A stretch of DNA of 19,093 nt from Peptococcaceae bacterium. GTDB lineage: Bacteria; Bacillota; Peptococcia; DRI-13; UBA5745. This document shows positions 1 to 8,713 of this stretch, in pieces. Below the pieces are notes generated by a model. It saw only the letters and a program-made list of their open reading frames with translations, searched no databases and was not told the origin of the DNA. The DNA lies in the NCBI GenBank assembly GCA_031264885.1, contig JAISDM010000155.1:1-19093 (forward strand), written 5' to 3'. How positions within the stretch are numbered: the first letter of the stretch is position 1; every line of letters begins with the position of its first letter. Made by a program: the position numbers and the translations under genes.

Positions 1-132
1 GCGTCCGCAAAAGCCACTGTTTGAGCGGAGCGAGTTTGGCTTTTGCAGCAAGTTGAGCCGTAGAAATTCAAAACGCGGAGACGTAAGGGCCATATCTCAT
101 CCTTCACCGGGTGGTATGCCGTCAACCGTCAA
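1..132. other. Gene-free left edge downstream of serS, with an inverted repeat
   Basis: I see no gene here; this is the 3' flank of serS, which is read leftward. A perfect 9-base inverted repeat, GCAAAAGCC at 7-15 and GGCTTTTGC at 38-46, could form a hairpin in the serS transcript. No T-run follows it before the window ends, so I do not call it a terminator. The loop carries the purine-rich motif GAGCGGAGCGAG, a style often seen in dispersed intergenic repeats. A short direct repeat, CCGTCAA, occurs at about 120-132 next to the stop codon. Confidence 0.35.
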
Positions 133-1410
133 CTACGAATCGGAGATAATATCCGTCCCCATATACGGTCGCAAAACCTCCGGCACGCGGACACTGCCGT
201 CCGAATTCTGATAATTCTCCAGAACAGCGGCGAAAGTCCGGCCCACGGCCAGCGCGGAACCGTTTAAGGTGTGAACGAATTCTAATTTGGCGTCCGGGCT
301 TCGGCGGAAGCGGATGTTCGCCCGCCGCGCCTGGAAATCCTCATAATTACTGCATGAAGATATCTCCCGGTAGGCGCCGGCGCCAGGCAGCCAGACCTCC
401 AGATCGTAGGTTTTCGCGGATCCGAAGCCCATGTCCCCGCTGCTTAAACAAACCACCCGGTACGGCAGCTCCAGGCCCTGAAGCACGGCTTCCGCGTTCC
501 GCGTCAGGCTTTCCAGCTCGTCATAGGAACGCTCCGGCAAGGTGAATTTCACCAGCTCCACCTTGTTGAATTGGTGCTGGCGGATCAGTCCGCGGGTGTC
601 CCTCCCGGCCGCGCCCGCTTCCGCCCGGAAGCAAGGGGTGTGCGCCGTTAAACAAATAGGCAGGTCGTCCGCTTTCAGGATTTCATCTCTGTGGTAATTG
701 GTCAGGGGCACCTCCGCGGTGGGAATCAAGTAGTATCCGTTATTCTCCACCCGGAACGCGTCCTCGGCGAATTTAGGCAGCTGCCCCGTGCCCGTCATGC
801 TGTGCTCATTGACCATCAAAGGCGGCAGCAGCTCCGTATATTGATGCCGGCCGGTATGCAGATCCAGCATCCAGGTTATGAGCGCGCGCTCAAGCCTGGC
901 CCCCGCGCCCCGGTAGAAAGCGAAGCGCGCTCCGGAAACCTTGCCGGCCCGCTCGAAGTCCAGAATCCCCAAGGCTTCCCCCAAATCCCAATGGGGCTTC
1001 GGGTCAAAATCGAAACCCGCGGGCGTTCCCACCACCCGCACCAGCTGATTGGCGGAATCGTCCGGCCCGGTGGGAACCGATTCATGCGGCACATTGGGAA
1101 CGGACAAGGCAATATACGTCAGCTTCTCGTCCGTCTGCCGGATCTCTTCATCCAGCGCCTTGATCGTGTCCCCCGCCTGGCGCATTTCCAGCACCATCGC
1201 TTCCGCGTCTTCTCCCGCCTTCTTGAGTTTCCCTATTTCCTGGGAAATAGTATTCCTGCGCTCTTTTAATTGCTCCACGGTTCCGATTTTGTTTCGGCGG
1301 GCCTCGTCCAGAGCCAAAAACTCATCTACGATTTCCGTGGGATGATTCCGGCGCCGCAGGGCTTCTTTTAATTTTTCCGGATTTGCCCGGATCCATTTTC
1401 CGTCCAGCAA
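133..1410 (-). CDS. serS: Seryl-tRNA synthetase
   Basis: Charges tRNA-Ser (and tRNA-Sec where present) with serine in the cytoplasm. The 425-residue length is normal for bacterial class II SerRS. Residues 1-110 form the charged helical arm (long coiled-coil, rich in Lys/Glu/Arg) that grips the tRNA variable arm. The catalytic core follows: the serine-binding TAE at 231-233, motif 2 around FRAEAGAAGRDTRG (261-274), and motif 3 GRTFAAVLENYQ (390-401). The start codon is TTG at 1408-1410, chosen because AAAGGAGG lies 8 bases upstream and the N-terminus MLDGKWIRAN matches the family. It is last in the long leftward operon, 29 bases after serA. That gap is too short for a T-box leader, so serS is probably expressed only by read-through. 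Confidence 0.97.
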   Translation of the reverse strand: MLDGKWIRANPEKLKEALRRRNHPTEIVDEFLALDEARRNKIGTVEQLKERRNTISQEIGKLKKAGEDAEAMVLEMRQAGDTIKALDEEIRQTDEKLTYIALSVPNVPHESVPTGPDDSANQLVRVVGTPAGFDFDPKPHWDLGEALGILDFERAGKVSGARFAFYRGAGARLERALITWMLDLHTGRHQYTELLPPLMVNEHSMTGTGQLPKFAEDAFRVENNGYYLIPTAEVPLTNYHRDEILKADDLPICLTAHTPCFRAEAGAAGRDTRGLIRQHQFNKVELVKFTLPERSYDELESLTRNAEAVLQGLELPYRVVCLSSGDMGFGSAKTYDLEVWLPGAGAYREISSCSNYEDFQARRANIRFRRSPDAKLEFVHTLNGSALAVGRTFAAVLENYQNSDGSVRVPEVLRPYMGTDIISDS

Positions 1411-1439
1411 GTCGGATTCCTCCTTTTTTGGATTCCGGG

Positions 1440-3029
1440 TTAGAATTCCACATAAATGGCTTTGCGTATCGCGGGAATTTGTTCCAGCTTTCGGACGACG
1501 TCTTCCGGCGCCATGCTGTCTAATGTGAGCACCATCAGCGAAAAGCCTTCTTTGTTTTCCCGGCTCACCTGCATACCGGAGATGTTCACCCCCGCGTCGC
1601 CCAATATCATGCCCACCGGGCCGACCACCTTGGGCTGATTGCGATGGGGCGCCAGCAGCAGATGCCCTTCCGGCCGGATGTCCAGATTGAACTCGTCGAT
1701 TTGAATGATGTGGATCTCCCCGTTTTGAAAAACCGATCCGCCGATGCTGTGGGTCTTGCCTTTCTGATCCCGGATCGTGACGGTCATTTGGTTCACATAG
1801 TCCTGGGACTGATTCTCCTGAGTGACCGTGATCTTAATGCCCCGTTCCTTCGCCACCACCGGCGCGTTCACATAATTGACCGCGTAGCCCAGCGCCGGCC
1901 GCAGCAGGGCCTTCATCAGGGTATTGGTCAGGGGCCGCAGTTCTTCCTGTTTCGGCACGTCGCCGGTATATTTGATTTCTACCTTTTGGATGGGCCCCTC
2001 CGCGATATAATTGGAGACCTTTCCCAACTTCTCGGCCAGCGCCATGAACGGTTCCATTTTTTTGGCCAATTCAGGCTTCATAAAGGGGATATTCGCCGCG
2101 TTATGAACCAATTCCCCATTCAGAACGCGGATGATTTCCTCCGCCACATCCTGGGCCACCTGCACTTGAGCCTCCTCTGTTGAAGCGCCCAGATGCGGCG
2201 TCGCCACCACCTGGGGCAGCTGAAACAGAGGGCTGTCCGTCTGCGGTTCTTTCTCGAACACATCGATGGCCGCCCCGGCAATCTTGTTTTGGACCAGCGC
2301 TTCGTACAGATCCTGCTCGTTGATGATGCCGCCTCTGGCCACGTTCAATACCCTGGCCGTGGGTTTCATCAAGTCAAATTCGCCCTTGGCGATCATGTTC
2401 TTGGTTTCCGCCGTTTTGGGCATATGCACGGTGATGTAATCGGCTTCCCTGAATATTTCCTCCTTGGTACACAGCCGCACATGGAACTGCTGGGCGCGTT
2501 CCTCCGTGATATAGGGGTCATAGGCCAGAATATCCATCCCGAAAGCGCGGCAGCGGACGGCCACCTCGGCGCCGATCTTGCCGAATCCCAAGACGCCTAT
2601 CTTCTTCCCGCGAAGCTCGACGCCCATGTATTTGGACCGGTCCCACCGGCCTTCCTTGAGGGATTGCTGGGCCTGGGGCACATTGCGGGCCATCGCCAGA
2701 AGCAGCGCCATGGTATGCTCGCAGGCGGAGATGGTATTGCCGTCCGGGGTGTTGACCACCACCACGCCCCGCTGAGTGGCCGCGTCCACATTGATGTTGT
2801 CGATGCCGACGCCGGCTCTCCCCACCACCTTCAGATTCGCCGCTTTCTCCAGTATTTTCTCCGTGATTTTGGTTTCGCTCCGCACGATCAGCGCGTGATA
2901 ATCCGCCGCCATCTCACAAATCGCGTCCTCCGTCTGCTTGAGTTTCACGTCCACCTGCACGTTCGGGTGTTGACGCAGCATATCGACGCCTTGTTCCGAT
3001 ATGGGATCGCACACTAAGATTTTAAACAT
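1440..3029 (-). CDS. serA: D-3-phosphoglycerate dehydrogenase (long ACT-domain form)
   Basis: Oxidises 3-phosphoglycerate to 3-phosphohydroxypyruvate with NAD, the first step of serine synthesis. At 529 residues it is the long form: catalytic and nucleotide-binding domains (about 1-310), an intervening ASB-type domain (about 315-445), and a C-terminal ACT domain (about 455-529), which usually binds serine or contributes to assembly. The NAD fold shows GFGKIG (148-153) followed by D171. Catalytic residues are R232 (in NVARGG), E261 and H279 (in TPHLGAS). The ATG start has AAGGAG about 10 bases upstream. It lies 24 bases after ackA and 29 before serS, pairing serine synthesis with serine charging. 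No serC or serB is present here. Confidence 0.95.
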   Translation of the reverse strand: MFKILVCDPISEQGVDMLRQHPNVQVDVKLKQTEDAICEMAADYHALIVRSETKITEKILEKAANLKVVGRAGVGIDNINVDAATQRGVVVVNTPDGNTISACEHTMALLLAMARNVPQAQQSLKEGRWDRSKYMGVELRGKKIGVLGFGKIGAEVAVRCRAFGMDILAYDPYITEERAQQFHVRLCTKEEIFREADYITVHMPKTAETKNMIAKGEFDLMKPTARVLNVARGGIINEQDLYEALVQNKIAGAAIDVFEKEPQTDSPLFQLPQVVATPHLGASTEEAQVQVAQDVAEEIIRVLNGELVHNAANIPFMKPELAKKMEPFMALAEKLGKVSNYIAEGPIQKVEIKYTGDVPKQEELRPLTNTLMKALLRPALGYAVNYVNAPVVAKERGIKITVTQENQSQDYVNQMTVTIRDQKGKTHSIGGSVFQNGEIHIIQIDEFNLDIRPEGHLLLAPHRNQPKVVGPVGMILGDAGVNISGMQVSRENKEGFSLMVLTLDSMAPEDVVRKLEQIPAIRKAIYVEF

Positions 3030-3053
3030 GTCCGGTCTTTCTCCTTAATTTCT

Positions 3054-4250
3054 TTAAGCTTTTTCTATGATTTTCAAAGTGTCCCGGGCGATGACCAATT
3101 CCTCGTTGGTGGGAATCACCAATACCCTGAGGCCGGCGCCGGCGGCGCTGATGTCTACCTCCTGCCCGCGGATCTTGTTCTTGGCTTCGTCGATCGCCAC
3201 GCCCAGGTAACCCAGCCCGGCGCAGATCTTGGCCCGCATACTGCTGGAATTCTCTCCGAGTCCCGCCGTGAAGACGATGGCGTCCGCTCCGTCCAGCGCC
3301 GCCGCGTAGGCGCCGATATACTTCCTCACCACATAGGCAAAACGGTCCAGCGCCAATTGAGCGCGTTTATTGCCCTTCCCCGCCGCTTCCTCAATATCCC
3401 GGAAGTCGCTGCTGACGCCGGAAAGCCCCAGGACGCCGCTTTTTTTGTTCAGCACATCCGTCGCCTGGGCGATGTTCAGCTGTTCTTTTTCCATGATAAA
3501 CGACAGAATCGCCGGATCGATGTCGCCGGAGCGGGTTCCCATGACCAGCCCCTCCAGGGGCGTGAGTCCCATGCTCGTGTCCACACTCTTGCCGCCTTTT
3601 ACCGCGGTGATGGAAGCGCCGTTGCCCAGATGACAGGTAATGACCTTCACATCCTGCGCCGGTTTGCCGAGAAGGGCGGCGGCTCTCTGAGAGACGTACA
3701 GATGTGACGTGCCGTGGAACCCATAGCGGCGCACCTTGTATTTCTCGTAATACTCATAAGGCAGCGCGTATATATACGCCTCCGCCGGCATGCTCTGATG
3801 GAACGCCGTGTCGAATACGGCGATCTGCGCGATCTTGGGCATTAAATTCGTACACGCCTCAATCCCCATAATATTGGGCGGATTATGCAGAGGCGCCAGG
3901 TCGCTGTTCTTGCGGATGGCTTCCATGACGGCAGGCGTAATCCGGACGGACCCGGAAAAATCCTCCCCTCCGTGTACCACCCGGTGCCCTGTCGCGCTCA
4001 GCTCGTCCAGGGAGGCCAGCACGCCGTGTTTGGGGCTTGTGACCGCTTCCAGCACCAAGGCGATGGCTTTCTCATGATTCTCGATGTCCGCGTTGATTTC
4101 AACCTTTTGATCCCCGGGACGGTGAACGAGAACCGAACCGGGCAAGCCGATCCGTTCCACCAGACCCTTTGCCAGCACCGACTCGTCCCGCATATCGAAC
4201 AGTTGATATTTAAGCGACGAGCTTCCACAGTTGATGACCAGAATTTTCAT
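3054..4250 (-). CDS. ackA: Acetate kinase
   Basis: Interconverts acetate plus ATP and acetyl phosphate plus ADP; in fermenters it normally makes ATP while excreting acetate. The 398-residue length fits the ASKHA-fold family. The N-terminus reads MKILVINCGSSSLKYQLFD, with the conserved Asn at 7. Other active-site positions visible are R90 (GHRVVHGG), D147 (FDTAFH), H179 (GFHGTSH), the HLGNG loop at 207-211, R240 (GTRSGD) and the Glu of TNEEL near 382. AGGAGG lies 8 bases before the ATG. It starts only 15 bases after gyrA and precedes serA by 24, so it probably shares the gyrase transcript. The usual partner pta is not in the window, which makes this location unusual. Confidence 0.96.
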   Translation of the reverse strand: MKILVINCGSSSLKYQLFDMRDESVLAKGLVERIGLPGSVLVHRPGDQKVEINADIENHEKAIALVLEAVTSPKHGVLASLDELSATGHRVVHGGEDFSGSVRITPAVMEAIRKNSDLAPLHNPPNIMGIEACTNLMPKIAQIAVFDTAFHQSMPAEAYIYALPYEYYEKYKVRRYGFHGTSHLYVSQRAAALLGKPAQDVKVITCHLGNGASITAVKGGKSVDTSMGLTPLEGLVMGTRSGDIDPAILSFIMEKEQLNIAQATDVLNKKSGVLGLSGVSSDFRDIEEAAGKGNKRAQLALDRFAYVVRKYIGAYAAALDGADAIVFTAGLGENSSSMRAKICAGLGYLGVAIDEAKNKIRGQEVDISAAGAGLRVLVIPTNEELVIARDTLKIIEKA

Positions 4251-4265
4251 TTGTTTTTGTCCTCC

Positions 4266-6725
4266 TCAAGATTCGCTTTCTTCGTCTTCTTCCAATTCGT
4301 CCTTCGAGATGATCCGCGCGATGGCCACCACTTTGTCCTTCTCGCCCAGCCGCATAGCCGTGACGCCCTGAGTGGCCCGGCCCAGCAGGGATATATCGTC
4401 CACATGGGTCCGGATCATGATGCCGTCCAGGGTGATGATCATAATTTCATCTCCGGACGAAACCGCCATGACGCCGGTCACCATGCCATTTTTCTGAGTC
4501 ACGCGGATGCCCATGACGCCCTTGCCGCCCCGGGTCTGATTGCGGAATTCCGCCAGGCGGGTGCGCTTGCCGAAGCCTTTTTCCGTGATCACCAGCAAAT
4601 CCTCCCCGGATTTGAGGTTCTCCACGCCCACCACCTTGTCCCCCGCGCCCAGGTTGATGCCCTTCACGCCTCTGGCCGTCCGGCCTGTGACGCGCACATC
4701 CGTTTCGGAGGCGCGGATCACCATCCCGTGATGGGTGGCCAGCAGCACCTCGTCCTCGCCGGTGGTCAGCTGGACGCCGATGAGTTCGTCCTCATCGTCC
4801 AGGGTCAGCGCGATGATGCCGTCTTTTCTGGAGGTATTGTACTCCGTCAGCCCGGTTTTTTTCATAATGCCGTTCCGGGTCACCGTCAGCAGGAATTGGC
4901 CTTCGTCGAAGCTTTTGACCGGGATGACCGCCGTGATCTTATCGTCGCCCGTGATGTACAGCAGGTTCACAATGGCGGTTCCTTTGGCCTGACGGCTGGC
5001 TTCCGGCACATCATACACCTTCGTGCGGTACACCTTTCCTTTATTGGTGAAGAATAAAAGGAAGTGGTGGTTGGTGCTGGTGAACAGATGTTCGACAAAA
5101 TCCTCTTCCTTCGTGGTGATGGCCGAAACCCCGCGGCCTCCGCGCTTCTGGCTCCGGTAATCCGTAATCGGCTGCCGCTTGATGTACCCCCCGTGGGTAA
5201 TCGTGATCACGACCTCGTCGTCCGGAATGAGATCCTCCATGCTGATGGAATCGCCCACCGGGTTGATTTGGCTCTTTCTCGCGTCCGCGTAGCGCGCCCG
5301 CACTTCCTTCAGCTCGTCCTTTATGATTCTCAGGATCATGCGCTCCTCCGCCAGAATGCCGCGCAGGGAGGATATCCTCTCGATCAGCTGTTTATATTCC
5401 TCTGCGAGTTTCTCACTTTCTAGGGCGGACAGCCGTCCCAGACGCATGTCCCAGATCGCCTGGGTCTGGCGGTCCGACAGCCCGAACCTCTCCATGGCGG
5501 CCGCCTCGAAAGCGCTGTAATCCCTGGACGCCCGGATGATCCGGATGATCTCGTCGATATGGTCGATGGCGATCCGCAGACCCTCTACGATGTGGAGGCG
5601 TTCCTCCGCTCTGCGGAGTTCATGGCGCGTCCGCCGCGTCACCACGTCTTTCTGATGCTCCACGTAATAATACAGGATCTGGCGCAGGTTCAGCACCTGG
5701 GGTTCCCCGTCCACCAAGGCCAGCAGAATCACGCCGAAGCTCTCCTGCATTTGGGTGTGCTTGTACAGCTGGCTCAGAATCACCTGGGGGTTGACGTCTC
5801 GCCTTAGATCGATGACGATTCTCATGCCGTTGCGGTCGGTTTCATCCACGAGACCCGTGATGCCGTCCACTTTTTTATCCCGGACCAGCTCGGCGATTTT
5901 TTCGATCAGCCGGGCTTTGTTGACCATGTAGGGTATTTCCGTGACCACGATCCGGGTCTTGCCCCCCGGCATGCTCTCCACTTCCGAGACCGCCCGGGTC
6001 ACGATGGATCCGCGGCCGGTTTCATAAGCCTGCCGGATGCCGGACAGCCCCATGATGACCCCCCCTGTGGGGTAGTCGGGCCCCTTGATGTGCGCCATCA
6101 ATTCGCTGACGGTGATCTGGGGCTGGTCGATCAGCGCGATGACGCCGTCAACCACCTCTCCCAGGTTGTGCGGGGGGATATTGGTGGCCATGCCCACCGC
6201 GATTCCGGCGGAGCCGTTGATTAACAGATTGGGAATCCGGGAGGGGAGGACTACGGGCTCTTCCAGTTCGTTGTCATAATTGGGGGTAAACTCTACCGTT
6301 TCCTTATCGATGTCCCGGAGCATTTCCTGGGCAATTCTCGACATGCGCGCTTCCGTGTACCGCTGCGCCGCCGCCATGTCCCCGTCCACCGACCCGAAAT
6401 TCCCCTGTCCGTCGATCAGCGGATACCGCGTAGAGAAATCCTGAGCCAGGCGCACCATTGCGTCGTAGACCGCCGAGTCGCCGTGAGGATGATAACGTCC
6501 CATGACGTCGCCGGTGATGCGGGCGGACTTGCGGTAGGGCTTGTCCGAGGTGACGCCGGACTCAAACATCGAGTACAGAATCCGCCGGTGAACCGGCTTC
6601 AGCCCGTCTCTTACGTCCGGCAGCGCCCGTCCCACGATGACGCTCATGGAATAGTCGATATAGGAGGTTTTCATCTCTTCTTCAAGACGAACCGGCAGTA
6701 TTTTACCTTCAGAAAGATTATCCAT
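4266..6725 (-). CDS. gyrA: DNA gyrase subunit A
   Basis: Breakage-reunion subunit of gyrase (A2B2), which introduces negative supercoils. The 819 residues comprise the winged-helix/tower region, a coiled coil (about 365-490) and the C-terminal beta-pinwheel. The catalytic tyrosine is Y123 in AAQRYTEARMS. The quinolone-binding positions corresponding to E. coli Ser83 and Asp87 are S84 and D88, the susceptible-type residues. The GyrA box QKRGGRG (526-532) marks it as gyrase rather than topoisomerase IV. The C-terminus ends in an acidic tail (EEDEESES), as in other gyrases. Start ATG with GAGGT just upstream; 46 bases after gyrB. Confidence 0.98.
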   Translation of the reverse strand: MDNLSEGKILPVRLEEEMKTSYIDYSMSVIVGRALPDVRDGLKPVHRRILYSMFESGVTSDKPYRKSARITGDVMGRYHPHGDSAVYDAMVRLAQDFSTRYPLIDGQGNFGSVDGDMAAAQRYTEARMSRIAQEMLRDIDKETVEFTPNYDNELEEPVVLPSRIPNLLINGSAGIAVGMATNIPPHNLGEVVDGVIALIDQPQITVSELMAHIKGPDYPTGGVIMGLSGIRQAYETGRGSIVTRAVSEVESMPGGKTRIVVTEIPYMVNKARLIEKIAELVRDKKVDGITGLVDETDRNGMRIVIDLRRDVNPQVILSQLYKHTQMQESFGVILLALVDGEPQVLNLRQILYYYVEHQKDVVTRRTRHELRRAEERLHIVEGLRIAIDHIDEIIRIIRASRDYSAFEAAAMERFGLSDRQTQAIWDMRLGRLSALESEKLAEEYKQLIERISSLRGILAEERMILRIIKDELKEVRARYADARKSQINPVGDSISMEDLIPDDEVVITITHGGYIKRQPITDYRSQKRGGRGVSAITTKEEDFVEHLFTSTNHHFLLFFTNKGKVYRTKVYDVPEASRQAKGTAIVNLLYITGDDKITAVIPVKSFDEGQFLLTVTRNGIMKKTGLTEYNTSRKDGIIALTLDDEDELIGVQLTTGEDEVLLATHHGMVIRASETDVRVTGRTARGVKGINLGAGDKVVGVENLKSGEDLLVITEKGFGKRTRLAEFRNQTRGGKGVMGIRVTQKNGMVTGVMAVSSGDEIMIITLDGIMIRTHVDDISLLGRATQGVTAMRLGEKDKVVAIARIISKDELEEDEESES

Positions 6726-6771
6726 TTTTACCTCGTTTCAACTTTATTCGCTTTGATTCCGGAACCGGGTT

Positions 6772-8682
6772 TCAGATGTCCAGATTCTGGACTTCCCGCG
6801 CGTGGCTCATAATAAATTCTTTCCGCGGCTCCACTTTGTCGCCCATCAAGATCGTAAAAATCTCGTTCGCCTCCAGGGCGTCCTGAATGTCTACCTGCAA
6901 TATGGTCCGGTTCTCGGGATTCATTGTGGTCTCCCACAGCTGATCCGGATTCATCTCTCCAAGCCCTTTATAGCGCTGCGGCTTGTCATAGCTGTTGGTC
7001 TCCAGGCCGTCGATGAATTGGTCCATATCTTTTTTGGAGAAAAAATAATGATCGTCTTTCTTGCCGCGCTTCAGTTTGACCTTGAAAAGGGGCGGCTGGG
7101 CGATGTAGACATAATGATTTTCGATTAACTTAGGCATGTAGCGGTAGAAGAAGGTCAGCAGCAAAGTGCGGATGTGGGCCCCGTCCACGTCCGCGTCGGT
7201 CATGATGACGATCTTATGATAGCGCGCTTTGTCCACGTCAAAATCACTGCTGACGCCGCAGCCGATGGCAGTGATCAGCGCCTTGATCTCTTCGTTGCCT
7301 AATATTTTGTCCAGCCGCGCTTTCTCCACATTGAGAATTTTGCCGCGCAGGGGCAAGATGGCCTGAATCTTGGGATTCCGCCCGCCCTTCGCGGAGCCTC
7401 CGGCCGAATCGCCCTCCACGATGTATAATTCACATTCCGAGGGGTCTTTGGAGGAACAGTCGGTGAGCTTGCCCGGCAGCGCCATGGATTCCAGGGCGCT
7501 CTTGCGCCGGGTCAGCTCCCGGGCCTTCTTGGCCGCCTCCCGGGCCCGGGACGCCATCAGCGCCTTATCGACAATTTTTCGTCCGACCGAGGGATTCTCC
7601 TCCAGAAAAGTGGCCAGACCGTCGCTGATGATGCTGTCCACAATGCCCCGGACCTCGCTGTTGCCCAGCTTCGTCTTCGTCTGACCCTCAAACTGCGGAT
7701 CCTTGACCTTGACGGAAAGTACGGCGGTGATGCCCTCGCGGATGTCCTCGCCCTGGAGATTCGGCATGTTCTCCTTGATGAAATTCATTTTTTTGCCGTA
7801 ATCGTTGACGACCCGGGTCAGCGCGGTCTTGAAGCCGACCTCATGGGTGCCCCCCTCTGTGGTGTGGATGTTATTCGCGAAAGAGAACAGATTCTCCGTA
7901 TATCCGTCGTGGTACTGGAAAGCCGCTTCCACCTGGACTTCCTCTTTCTCGCCCTCGATGTACAGCACATCCGGATGCAGGGCCTCTCTGTTTTTGTTCA
8001 AGTACCGGACAAAATCGCGGATCCCGCCGTCGTAGGCCAGATTCTTCTCCTTGCCCGAACGTAAATCCTTCAGGGAGATGTTCAGTCCCCTGTTCAGGAA
8101 GGCCAATTCTCTCATGCGGTAGAGGAGCGTGTCATAATCGAACTCAATGCCTTCCCGGAAGATCTCCGTGTCCGGCTTAAAGGTAATCTTCGTGCCGGTG
8201 TGGTCTATCTTTCCGCCGGAGTCCATCTCCGTGACGGGTTTGCCCCTCTGATATCTTTGACGGTATATCTTTCCGTCCCGGTATATCTCCACGTCGAACC
8301 ATTCGGACAGCGCGTTGACCACCGAAGCGCCCACGCCGTGCAGCCCGCCGGACACCTTGTAGCCCTCGCCGCCGAATTTCCCGCCCGCGTGCAGCATGGT
8401 CAGAACGACCTCCAGGGCGGATTTATCGGTCTTGGAATGGGTGTCCACGGGGATGCCCCGCCCGTTGTCCAGAACCGTGACGCTGTCGTCTTCGTGCAGC
8501 GTAATCTCCACCTGGTCGCAATAGCCGGCCATGGCCTCGTCCACGCTGTTGTCCACAATCTCGTACACCAGGTGATGCAGCCCGTTGGGTCCGGTGCTGC
8601 CGATATACATGCCGGGCCGCTTCCGAACCGCCTCCAAGCCTTCCAGCACCTGGATCTGATCCGCGTTGTAGTTCTCGCTCAA
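6772..8682 (-). CDS. gyrB: DNA gyrase subunit B
   Basis: ATPase subunit of gyrase. The 636-residue length is typical of Gram-positive GyrB without the proteobacterial insertion. The GHKL ATP site shows E41 and N45 (YEIVDNSVDEA), DNGRGI from 72, and GLHGVG at 113-118. The Toprim domain shows EGDSAGGSAKGG and the metal-binding DADVDGAHI. The C-terminus QNLDI is characteristic of the family. The start is TTG at 8680-8682, supported by GGAGG about 8 bases upstream and by the canonical N-terminus; no better ATG lies nearby. It follows recF by 31 bases, with no remB between them as there is in B. subtilis. Confidence 0.98.
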   Translation of the reverse strand: MSENYNADQIQVLEGLEAVRKRPGMYIGSTGPNGLHHLVYEIVDNSVDEAMAGYCDQVEITLHEDDSVTVLDNGRGIPVDTHSKTDKSALEVVLTMLHAGGKFGGEGYKVSGGLHGVGASVVNALSEWFDVEIYRDGKIYRQRYQRGKPVTEMDSGGKIDHTGTKITFKPDTEIFREGIEFDYDTLLYRMRELAFLNRGLNISLKDLRSGKEKNLAYDGGIRDFVRYLNKNREALHPDVLYIEGEKEEVQVEAAFQYHDGYTENLFSFANNIHTTEGGTHEVGFKTALTRVVNDYGKKMNFIKENMPNLQGEDIREGITAVLSVKVKDPQFEGQTKTKLGNSEVRGIVDSIISDGLATFLEENPSVGRKIVDKALMASRAREAAKKARELTRRKSALESMALPGKLTDCSSKDPSECELYIVEGDSAGGSAKGGRNPKIQAILPLRGKILNVEKARLDKILGNEEIKALITAIGCGVSSDFDVDKARYHKIVIMTDADVDGAHIRTLLLTFFYRYMPKLIENHYVYIAQPPLFKVKLKRGKKDDHYFFSKKDMDQFIDGLETNSYDKPQRYKGLGEMNPDQLWETTMNPENRTILQVDIQDALEANEIFTILMGDKVEPRKEFIMSHAREVQNLDI

Positions 8683-8713
8683 ATATCCCGCCTCCTGTCT
8701 CTCCTAATTAATA

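Noticed and set aside
691..1269. Long plus-strand open frame (192 codons) opposite serS
   Set aside because: It lies wholly antisense to a strongly supported serS, has no family resemblance, and reflects GC-rich codon bias on the other strand. The same applies to the long plus-strand frames opposite serA (2193-3017), ackA/gyrA (3885-5057) and dnaA (11683-12444).
3030..3053. T-box or other leader in the short gaps before serA or serS
   Set aside because: The gaps are 24 and 29 bases and mostly consist of ribosome binding sites; a T-box needs far more sequence.
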